Of a stretch of DNA of 60,000 nt, positions 12,301 to 24,300 are shown piece after piece. Source of the stretch: Antedon mediterranea (taxonomy: Eukaryota > Echinodermata > Crinoidea > Comatulida > Antedonidae); contig NC_092670.1 in NCBI RefSeq assembly GCF_964355755.1, positions 14,757,201 through 14,817,200 on the forward strand. Reading direction: 5' to 3'. Under the pieces are notes generated by a model that saw nothing but the letters and a program-made list of their open reading frames with translations, searched no databases and had not been told where the DNA came from. Both the position numbers and the translations under genes were made by a program. Numbering within the stretch: the first letter of the stretch is position 1; every line of letters starts with the position of its first letter.

Positions 12301-15300
12301 CTCCATTCGGTAGTACTAGATCATTGCAGTTTTCTGTAAGGAAAGTATAAGCAAGTTTGTTAGAAATTGTTGATATGTATGTCGATGCTAGAGGCAACGG
12401 CATGCTTTGTGAAGTGGATTAGAATTTGTAGTTTCCTGATGTGTATGATTTTACCATCAGGCAATATTGGAGAAGTTTTCAATTAAATTGAATGGAAAAT
12501 ATGCCAAGGTGACAAGGTTAGTTTGATATCTGTATTGTGAAATCCAGAAATGTTAATTTATTACTATCATGATATAGAAGTTGTATTTAAAAGTTCTGTA
12601 AGATTCTATACCGTAACAAATCGGTGGAACATCGCCGCTATAGACACCGTTGAAACATTTAATTGATTTTTCTCCAACCAATTTGTATCCAGCTTCGCAT
12701 GAGAATGTTAACGTCTGTCCGTGAAGATTGCTTCCTGTAGCTATCCCATTTTCTGGGGTCACGACTGGTGCACATTTAACTATGGTTTAAAAGAAAGTAT
12801 TAATGGTGAACGAAGTATGAAATGTTGTGCCCTAATGACTTTAAAACCGTCACTGTCTTTGTTCAGTCCAATCATTGTTTTTTTCATTTTCATCATGTGT
12901 GACACAAGTATGACAAACTCTAGTTTTTAGGAAATAGGATATGAATATTTTTCACAGAATAAAATGCCAGATGACACCTGTAAATACCAATAACTAAATC
13001 ATAGTTGTAAACTGATTTTAACTGGTTCCTGTTTAAATACCAGATAAAAACATATTATACCAGTAAACCAGTATTCTAGTTGTGCAGGAAATTTTTAGTC
13101 TGGAATGAATGAAACATCATGCAGATCGTGTAATTAAATGTTATACAGAACAATAAAAATTCATGAAAACCATCATAGAAACATTTGATGTCGCTGATGA
13201 ATTACACATATCGATATAAAAATAACAACATACCATAACAGTTTGGTAATTCATCAGAATAAACACCATTTTCACACATGATTTCTGAAGCACCGTAGAG
13301 GTTACGTCCATCAGTACATGAGAAGGTGATAACGCTGCCGTGAGTGTAAGAGCCTGTATGAATACGGTACTCTTGTACGTCTATCGCCTGACAGTTTTCT
13401 GTAATGATAGCATTATTGTTATTATCAGTGGTTAATGGTAATCATTTAAGGATTTATGTAGGGATTATGTTTCCTCCAAAATGGACTAGCTAGCCTATTT
13501 ACAAGCACCTTTTCCTCTGGTTTCTAGTTTATAAAGTCTCAAACCGCAATGTATAAGGTCTGTCGCAAAAGAAGACATATATGTTCTTGTGAATTATACT
13601 TACTGCGACATACTGGTATACCACTACTCATTACACCATCTGAACAAGAGATGATGTGGTTGCCATCTACACTGTAACCATCATTACAGAAAACCACAAT
13701 ACGTGCACCGTGGTCGAAACTGCCTTCAAATCGTCCATTTTCTATACTGGTGGGAGGTTCACATCCAGCTGTGGAATATAAGATTGAAAATAATATTTTG
13801 CTACATAGTTTAGTTTGTATTAGATTTTAGTAAAAGTAGTCCAGGAGGCTTTATTTTTTTGACATTTATTTTGCGTAATTTAGAATGCTATAATATAAGC
13901 ATGGACATGAATCAGATATGTTTTCTGCAAGCTAGTTATTTGGCTGAATGGTACAGTATATAGAATTGGAGACCATTGTTTGGAAACCCATCAATGTCAT
14001 TGGTTTTTAGTTATTGATAGTTGAGAGAGATAGATTATTTAGAGGGTTAAGTTCAGTTATGTCTAGAAAATATTTATTCTTTCGCATAGAAAATATTATG
14101 TTAGAAAAAAAATGATGTCTAGGAGAAGTGGAAAATCATACAAATAAAAATTTACCTAAGCATGCTGGTGCTGGTGATGACCAAGCCCCATCAGTACATC
14201 TACTACTTGATTCACCATACATTGTGTATCCAGACATACATTTGAATGTTACAGTCTTTCCGTGATCAGGCTCACCAGAACTTGTGAGTTCAGATGGCAT
14301 GACCGGCAAATCACAATTTTCTGTGATCAAAAACATGTTAGAAAAATAGCTTAAAACACATATTTAGTAATGGCCCTACTCTGACATAAGTGTACTGGAT
14401 ATTCAGTACATTAAACACACAAATTGTCCAATATAATTAAGTCAGAGTATGCTAAAAATCTTAATATTAACAAATAGCTCCCTGACGAAAAGCAATTTGG
14501 TAGTGTTTGCATTTGGCCTATGTTAATTTTAAAAGTAAAAAACATTGAATTTAACTGGGACATTTCTTTTTAACATTAGACCATTAATTATAATAAATGG
14601 ATAGGATACATTTTGTTTTGTTTTATAAGTTTGTTATTTAAATGTTTATTTAAAGAGACTTAAAAAAGATTAGGCTTAGGAAAATACCATAACAACGAGG
14701 CTTGTACGATGTCCAAACTCCATCTACACATGTTGATATATCATTTCCTATTAACGTATAACCATCATTACAGGTAAACCTAATGAGACTGCCGTGTGTG
14801 AATGGGCCTTCAACATTTCCATTTAGAAGTTTTCCTGGGTCGTCACAATTTACTGAAAAAATTATATTCCAATATTAATAATCCTTACATTGTCAAAAAG
14901 TCACTGCTCAGCATGTGAATAATTGGTTAATTGAAAACTGAGTTTTTGTTTACAAACCCGTCTTTTGTATCTTGAACTCTCTTTATTTACAAAGTTTTCT
15001 TTAAGTTAACTTAAGCACAACATTGTTTGTTGATTGTTTTGCTAAAACATGTCTGGCATCTAATTTTATATTTGTTTCTGCTATGTATGTTTAACATTGC
15101 AAGATGTTTAACATTGATAGACACGATACCAAACGAAAAGTGAAGGTATAGTATCAAATACCTTGGCAGATTGGCAGCACACCATCATATTTTCCTTTCA
15201 AGCAGATCAGTGATGATAAACCTTCCAATGTGTATCCTTTGTTGCATCCAAATGTAACTGACGTTGAATGCTCGAATGAGCCTGCTGCTTTACCGTTCAA

Positions 15301-18300
15301 GATCGGATCATCATCACAATTTTCTTTTGAAAAAAAAGAATATAATATAGGATGACTATGCCTAATTTTTAAATGGAGTTCAATATAATTAATTGAATGA
15401 GAATAACTATATCATATAAAATGCTTAAGTAGATCCTTGTCATTTGATTGGATGATTTTTTTACTCACTGTAGCATTTTGGTACTGGAAAGTCAAATTCA
15501 CCATTTTTGCAATTGATTTCATCTTTTCCATGAAGTGAATAACCTTCTTCACAAGAGAATCCAACCTGAGTTCCATCCGACACTATTGTTTCATCATCAA
15601 TTTTACCTTGAACAAACATTATCATTCCTACTGTTTCATCTGGTCGTTCACAATGAGTAGTGTTATCATTGTATTGACCTATATAAAAATAATAAAATGA
15701 CTGCTCTTCAGTGGATATCAAATATAGGCATATGTGGTATAGAATCATGAAGGAGAAAGAAATAAGACTTTCTCTTTCACAGTAACCAATTCAATATAAC
15801 TTTAGTAACACCATATTGTCAAAAAGAAAATTCAAGTTGACATCTGTTACTGTAGCAATAGAATCCCCAGGAGAAATTAACAAAGTCTACTTACATGGAA
15901 TCATATGCAGACTCTTTCTTCTGCAAGCTTTAACACGTAATTGACATTCACTGCTGTACCTTTGGCCATCAGATCCACACACTTCTCCCGTTAGTCGAAG
16001 ACATGTATTACATTTGTATGGCTTTCTTAGCCCACAGGTGAAAGCTGGAACAATAAGTATCTATATATAAATTTACGTAAGGGTGTTTTCCGATCGTGGT
16101 TTACACTGTCTAATGGATGTCCGTCTTAAAAAATACCCGCCACAAAAATGCGAGGAGGCTTCGCATTTTCCTATCTCCTCCTACGATAATTGTTTTTAAT
16201 GGCTGAAAACCGGTTGAACAGCTAGAGTACACCATCATAATGTTGAAGACAGGCCGATTTTCTTTAAAAAATACTATTTTGATAGATTTAATATACGATA
16301 TACAAATCTATTGATTTGCGATGAATGGAACATCCTAATCTCTCAGTCTGCCAGAGTTTGGTTTAACACAAGTACTGTAGGTAAATTTATGAGCCCTTGG
16401 TTTAACACATACGGTAGGTAAATATATGGGCCCTTTGAGAATAAACTTGCGAGATTGTGGATAGGCTCTACTGTTAGATATATAAACACATTATTATATA
16501 CAAATAAACTTTATACTGACAGTTCTTTCTCAACGTTTGTATTAATTAATAATTACCAAATATAAACATTGTAGTTGTGTATCGTGACATGGTACTTTAA
16601 TATTTCAATCGATTATGACAGTGACAGTTTTAACTAAACTAAATAAAGAATGTTCTCTAATATAATTAGGAATCTCTTGCCATACACGGGGAAAATTAGT
16701 GTACAATGAATATTTAAAAGAAATAAATAAATAAATAAAATAAAAAAAAGTATTAAATCGCAAATGTTTTACTGTATTTAGAGGTATATTATTTATAGGC
16801 CTATAAAACATGAAAAAAATATTTCGTTACTGAGTGGATAAAGAATAATAATATTTAAAAATTGTTCCTCTTTGTACCTATCCGCTTTCCCATCCCTCAA
16901 CCCTAATGTTACATACAAAAAACAAATTGGGTTTCTTTAAATGAGTCCAAATCAATTAAAACTTGATTTTGTGATAAGTTTCTCCTTCGGAAGTAATTCC
17001 CAGGGTGCTAATTTTAGTTGACTACATAAATCATCGTGTCTATTTATTCGTTTCTGTAAACGACAATGTATATAGTCCTGCGGTACGTACATTTGAAATC
17101 GCCAGTTTTGTTACGCTGAAATTACTGTGTATTCGAGAACCATCTGTGGGCACGACCTAGATGGTACGCGAGGGAAGCGAGCGTACCATCTAGTATATAG
17201 AATTTATGGTTGACTGCTTATTATGAGAACAGGATTATACGTTGTGGTCGGGATTTGAACCATGACTTTATGATGAGTTTATTTCATTTTTAGTAAATGA
17301 TGTGTTGAAACAGTAGGCCTAGTAAACCTAATAATAGAGTAATTACCTTAAATTCTTTTTTCATTTAGTTGTTCTAACCTCCAGTACACAGTTCACAATA
17401 CAATTAGAGTACAGATACATGTTTGTTGGAATTGTTGTCAAGAAAAATAAAAGACTTTTTCATTTGTGAGCTTACCTCTACAATCTCCATGGTATGATTT
17501 TCTAAGTGATGGATTTGAGCATTTTCTAGCATTATTAAGTTCACATTCATTGTCATAAGTAATACAGTCAGTACCACATACAGGATCTTTTATTGGCATA
17601 CATTTACATCTACAACCTACAGTGAATTCAAAAGAAAAAATGTGTATTAAGTTTGCACATATTAAAAGCAATATTTACTTGTAAATGGATATTCGGTGTT
17701 CCAGAAACATTCAGTTTGAAGAATGGTATAACAATAAATTATTGTTATAGCACTTAGTTTATTAGTATTAATGTCTAAATGTATGGAACAGCTTATGTCA
17801 ATTTTTAATGAAGAAAAATCCATTTTTACATAATATAGAACTTATGATATGGTCCACTGTATGACAAGTTTCATTGCAAGTTGTTTCTCATGACACGGCT
17901 CACTGTCTGGTACTTATTTTAACGCTCATTCAAAGGGTCTACTGTTTAATTATAAGTTATGGGAGTACACTGTTTTGTCACTGAGGTCACTTTTAATTAC
18001 TGTTTCTTAACCGAGTCCTTACCGTTGGATGCGCACTCCCCAAGAGATGCGCAGATCAGCGAGTTATCCAAGCATGAAGCTTTTTCTAGTTCGCATCCAT
18101 TCTGGTAAGTGTAGCCGTCGGAACCACATACTGGTTGATATTTTGTAGAACATTCTTTGCCGCATGGTCCTAATATAAAAACATATTAAGTTACTTGTGC
18201 AATGCAATGAACAAAGTTTTTCTTGTGCAATTTTAAATAATTCAAGTGGTTCAAACGGCATGGTTTGCTAGTTAATTGGCACACCAATGATGAAGATGAT

Positions 18301-21300
18301 GTAAATACAGAATACTGCCCTCTTCCAAAACCTGTCCGGTTGGACCAATTTTGACTGCCAAAACTGGTCCGGCCTGGATAAAATCAGTCGGGCAGTAGGG
18401 CTGTTTTTGTCTGCCAAATATGGTCCGGTCTTACAAATATATGGTGCGCAAAATTAGTCATAATGTATATCATTAATAAAAGGCCATGATTAGTCATTTT
18501 ATTGAAAACTACAGGATAAATAAATTAAGCCCGTTTTTTAATCATTATTAGTAGCAACTCATCAATAATTAGTACTAATTGTTAGGCTTTTTGTGTATAT
18601 CATCTCTGTCTGTTTTTATAATAATAGTTCATTCTTATATAGCGCATATAAGCAAGCTCTCAATGCGCTGCACATTATTACCCCAGTCATTTTTTGGATC
18701 AAACACGTATGGAAACATTCCCATAATAATGCAGCTAGTAGGCCTAATCAGCGCAAAGTTGTGTCTTGATCATATTATTCGATGTTGTTCTTTTGTTTTC
18801 GTTTCCCCATGAGGTTAAAAACAATATAATTTATTATGATTTATGGTTAATCAATCAATAAATCAATTTAATACAATTATTATAAAACAATTATACCAAT
18901 ATTGATTAGGCCGAAGAAGAAAAAAGGCCTCAATCATAAAATAAAATCTAGGTGGCGATATCAGCGTCCCATACCCGTTGTATGTGTGTGTGTGGCGGCA
19001 GGCTATGACTGAACACTAAAGTCATGTTTTTAGATAAAATACATTTATTTTTTATAGTATCCGACAAGATAACTTACAGTACTTATAATATATATAATGG
19101 GATATTTTTCTAGCCATAAACAACTTAAAACATATCGTAAGCGTAGTAATTTAAATAAAATCGACAGACTGTTTTGGCCACAAATGTAGAGCCAAAACTG
19201 GCCCGACCGGACCGATTTTTGGCCCCCGGACCATGCTGTCGTGACAGATGCATAGATTAGAGTAGACTAGATTTAGAAGTAGTGTAATTAATTAGGTACC
19301 TGCTTATCGTGTTTAATTATTTCCATGTAAAATTAAATAACGGTGTTAAAATATATTATGATTGTGTTAGTAGTAGCCTATACAAACCTCGTTCACAGTT
19401 GGTTCCAAAGAATCCAGCCCGACAAAGGCACCGACGATCTGTACCGCCATTCTCCAGTATGCACTTACCAGAGTTGTAACATGGATTTGGTTCACAGAGA
19501 TTTGTGTCTAAAATATCAAAGAAGATATATTAAATAATAATAATAAATAATGTTTATTTGAAATACCAGTGCATCAAGATTGTATAACAGTAGCGAAATA
19601 GTGTGAACACATTTCAATGGACCGCTCTGAAAGCTTTTATCCAAAAGTTGGCGTGTTGATCCAGAAAGAAAGTAACGTCAGCGATCTGGTCGAGTGATGA
19701 TCTCTTCGTTGCCGCTGTTTCGCGTAGAACGTCCAGCAGTGAAACCTAAATCATGAATGGGGAAGCCGGTCGTCCCTCCCCTGGTAACCCTCTTATTAAA
19801 CCTACAGATCACAATCAACATTAAACGTGAATAATGTTCTCAGCTTCAAGCCCGTAGCCAGGATTTTTACAGGGGGGGGGTTCTTTTTTCCCAAAAAGGC
19901 CCCTCTTATGGGAATTACCTCCGGTGTAAACCAGCTTATATGATTTAATATCAAACGATCAAAACACCAATGATATTGGTCACCAGCTACAAGAGCACCC
20001 ACCTCTCCTAAGAGTTTCCTGCCCCAGGACCTTGGCCTCATCATGGTTGGGGCAAGGGTAAGAAAAATTTGAAAAGATAGAGCGCTACAGGGGCGGTCGC
20101 AGACTCGCAGGACTATTTTAAGAGGATTGCCCAAAGACTCCAGTGCTGTAGACAATGAGTATTTGAGCAAGAAAATTGTTAAATGACACCCACTACATGG
20201 TACTCTCGCACGTAAAATTCATAATAAATTGCACCTCTAGTTCGACGGAAATGTCACTCACTCATAGTGCGCTAGCAAACAGAGGATCGTAGCATAATGT
20301 TATTCGACCGGTAATAAAAACATACGCGACTAACAATAGGCCTATAGGATAACATTTTTGTTTTCGTTCAATGCGAACGTCACGGGGAAGTTCCCGATGA
20401 AGGTACTTCTGGTACGGTATTACATTTTAATAACTGTAGGCCTACTCAATTATTGTAAATTTATTAGCAATTAATAATTTTAAAAAGTTATACAAAAAAA
20501 TATGAAGCTGCTGCTATAAATATATTGCGCAAATCTTTAAATTGTGTTATTTTCAATTAAATGCTAAATAAAGTCAGATGTTAAAACCACAATTTCAAAA
20601 ATTCATTTTTTATTTATCCACTATAAACTTTAAAAAAGTGTTGTTTAAACCACACTCCAAAATAAAACAAAGAAAATTATGATATGACATTTGCAGAAGG
20701 AAGCAAACTTTGCTCTGCTTCCGGTATATACACGGTTAAAATTTCGGAACTTCCATAAATTACTACGGAAATTCGGCCTAATATTTACGGACGATGGAAA
20801 TGAAGATAAATAGGGTACTACACGCATCGGGAAAAAAAACTATACGCACAATTATGATTTGGCCTAAAAATTGGCTTTAGATTATGGAAAACCCCCGGCA
20901 AAACGCAATAATTATGACAAATCGATTATCAGCCTTGGTAATATGCCTAATATTTAAAAGGAATGAATATAAGCTATATTTTTGTTTTGTCAAAAAGTTC
21001 ATATTATGTGCATGCTTGATCCATTAGAGGTAATCTGTGATAGTTTTTATTGCTTGTATTATAACACAAGTTCATTTTGGATTTTCAGTAAATTACCAAT
21101 GGTTTATTTAAGGTCAACGCTGTAACTAATGCCTCACTATTCAATCAAAATGTTATTATTATACTACTAACTATATTGTTGAAAAATGGATTGCGTGATA
21201 TCAAAATGGATTGATGTAAAACGTAACAAAGATACGATCTTGTCTCGTATTCATACAGTGATGAAGCGGAGGGTTGTTTTTGTAGCGTTCCATTTAAAAT

Positions 21301-24300
21301 AATTTTTGTTACAAAGATATATTTTGGTTGTGAAGATCGCTAAATTCGTTGGCGCCAGACTTGCTTCTTTTACCAATTTTAACAATAAGCTAACAACAAA
21401 ACATTGAACAATGATAAAATGCCATAATACTGTAACTACTTTATGACTAAGTCTATCAAGTTCCGAGTTTGCTCAGCTACCGACGCGGTATAATTCTCTG
21501 TTAATTCTGAAATTCGGCCTAATATTACGGACGTATACGGAAATGAAGATAAACTGGGTACTACACGGAAAAATAAACCTATACGCAAAACTATGATTTG
21601 GCCTTAAATTATGGAAAAACGCAATAATTATGAACAAATTGACGACCCATATGACGGGTTTTTCCCGAACACACTGTGTGTTGGCCTCCTTTCGTACCTC
21701 TCATCAAGAGAGAGATACATCTCCCTGCTCTCTGACGCGCGCACCACAAGAAACTAGTCAATCAGAAATTTGTTCTGCGTATGTTCAGAAACGTATCTAC
21801 TTTTATCTGTGCGCGGTATAAGTAGGCCTATTGGTGACTGCTGTGCCAATTTACAAATATTCTCTTTCAGACTGGACTTCTATATAACGTATGAATATTG
21901 ATATTGTATACGAAGAAATGGGACTCAATTTTAATTTAGTGGCAGAAACAACATTTAGTATGAAATTAAGGGTGTTGCCCGGGCCACTAAGACAACACCC
22001 CTGGGTCCGCCCCTGCGCTAGATGCTTGGAAATTAGTGTTATTGAAAATATCAGGATGTTTGGTAGAAAATATGCCTGATACTGTACACCGCACCGCGGC
22101 ACCATACCAAACTGTTGCTGTCCGACATGACTGTGCCCTACACACACCTGGCATGTTTCAGTTCATCACGTCTCCTTGTGTTTTTTAGGAAATAATGACC
22201 CCCAACCCCTACCCGGGGGTGGGGGCTGCAGGATACAGTACAACAGTATAAAACAAGAAATAAGGCCATGGCCTAACTTGGCTGGGAGCATTGGACAACT
22301 AGGTCTACTTGACCTGGCTGGGCTAGCTAAAGTAGGTAGGGGATAGCCTAGCTAGGCCTAAACAATTATCATAACATGTATTTGACTAATACAGTACAAT
22401 TATAACAAAATAGGCTATAGCAAAATAGTCAACAAAATATTGATAATAAAATACAATCATTTTAAACTTAATATTGTGCCTTAAAAAGGGTTATTTGATT
22501 GTCAATTGGCTGTGTTTACAAAGGGCTGCCACACACGCTATGGCTATACCATATTCTTTGGCTATAATAGAAGAGCAGCAGCTGGAAAGATGACAGCACA
22601 TGTTTTTCCACTGTATTTTAGTAACCAAAATGGTTGACATTTTTCGGGGAAAAGAATCATCAAAGACAGAAGTGAAGAATCTCTTTCTCCAATTATTACA
22701 CATTATTTAGGCCTACTATTAAATATTGTTTTTTTATTAACTATATTTTTTTTACATAAAAATTGATTTGTTTAATAAAAGAAACCATTTGGTTTAGCGA
22801 CGTTAATTGCTGGTTTGGGGAACGCGATCGCGCAGGCGATCCGTAAAAATGATGGACTGATCGCTTTCGGAAATTCCCTTTTATTGTGTAAAAAGAGTGA
22901 TGGTCACAAAGAGGAGACCTACGCAAGAAGGATCAAGTGATGAAGCAAGGAGTTCTTAATTAGAACTCCCTATGTAAGCAGGCCTAGAATAACCATACCA
23001 CACACCACAAGTGGCGAACGTCCCCTACTAAAAGCAACACGTGCGCAGTGTAACTAAAATGAACTAAGTTTTTTTGCGGGGCTAATACTAAAGTCAGAGA
23101 CGGCAAATGATGTAAAATCACGAATTTTCTTTGTAAAATAAATTGAAAATTGAAAATACACTGGAAACGGCGGGAATACTAGCCTAGCTATTTTATGATA
23201 CGATCTTGCTATTTAGTAATAAAAGTAACATTTGCCTGCTGGCTATACTACAGAAAATGCAAAAAAATCATCATATGCTAGTCTGGTTTCAAATGGCACT
23301 TCAGGAAAAAGGGGGTTCGTTCGAACCCTACGAACCCCCGTGGCTACGGGCTTGCTTTTCGCAGACGAAACGCCAAACATCCACGTATAATTCAGATTGT
23401 TGCAATTCACTTTTGGCAGACAGAACATTCAAGTGTGTTTCGATTGAACTAGCGCGTTTTGTTTGAAACTCGGAGGTGCTCCAGAGCATGTCCAATTTGT
23501 AAAACATTTAATACGTGTATATTAACATTACTATATAGGGCAGGTGAAAGTCTCCAAAACGAATAATGCAGAAATGAGAATATAATTTATGTTTTAAGGA
23601 TTTGATGATTCCATTGTATAAACTGAATGTTCGCTTCCTTCAAGGAACTGTTAAGCAACGTTTAGGCTTGCAGAGCCTGTAGAATTAATGCATTTTTTTA
23701 ACCATCTTAGGGAACTCTATAATTCTGAACATGTCTACTTAAAAAAACATGTTAATAACTAGGCATGGTGGATGTCTCCAAAACTAATAATACGGAAATG
23801 AGTAGTAGTTTTACGTTTAATTCATTCTTTTAATGATATGGAATGGAATACTCATTTTTAAAGTAGCCTTTGGGGTTTGTAATAGCCTATAAAATGTATT
23901 ATTTTTTATATTATTTCAAGTTCAGTATTTAGCTATGCCACATGCCCAGTGTATTTTAATGCTTCTCTTCCTGTTATTCATATCATGTTCTCACTTTTCT
24001 AGTGATCAGTACACTAGGCGGATCACCTGTTGAGATTGTTTGGCTTGTCTTTATGTTTGACTTATTGCCTTATTAAGGATGTGGCACGGGATGACGTGTA
24101 TATCAAACCGTAATAATGTTCCACTTCAGAGAACACTAATTTTTAAGTAGCTTTTGGGTTTTGTAGTAGCCTATAAAAATAATAGAGGTTTTCCAACCGT
24201 AATGACTTTCATGATTTCTGTATTTTTCATCTGTTTAACATGTATACTTCTAACCAAATCCTGTTAACAGTGCCACCCACGTAAATACATGATTTAAACA

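Larger units (their letters stand above)
16045..17475 (-). other. Intron 5
   Basis: Intron between Kazal exons 5 and 6. It contains a retroelement tail (16605-16720), an AAAT-rich run (16715-16750) and a Helitron-like terminal hairpin (17157-17193), which have their own entries. Confidence 0.6.

Noticed and set aside
19802-20170. 122-codon minus-strand open frame as a gene
   Set aside because: It runs through a repeat beginning GCCCGTAGCCAGG and shows no domain or splice support.
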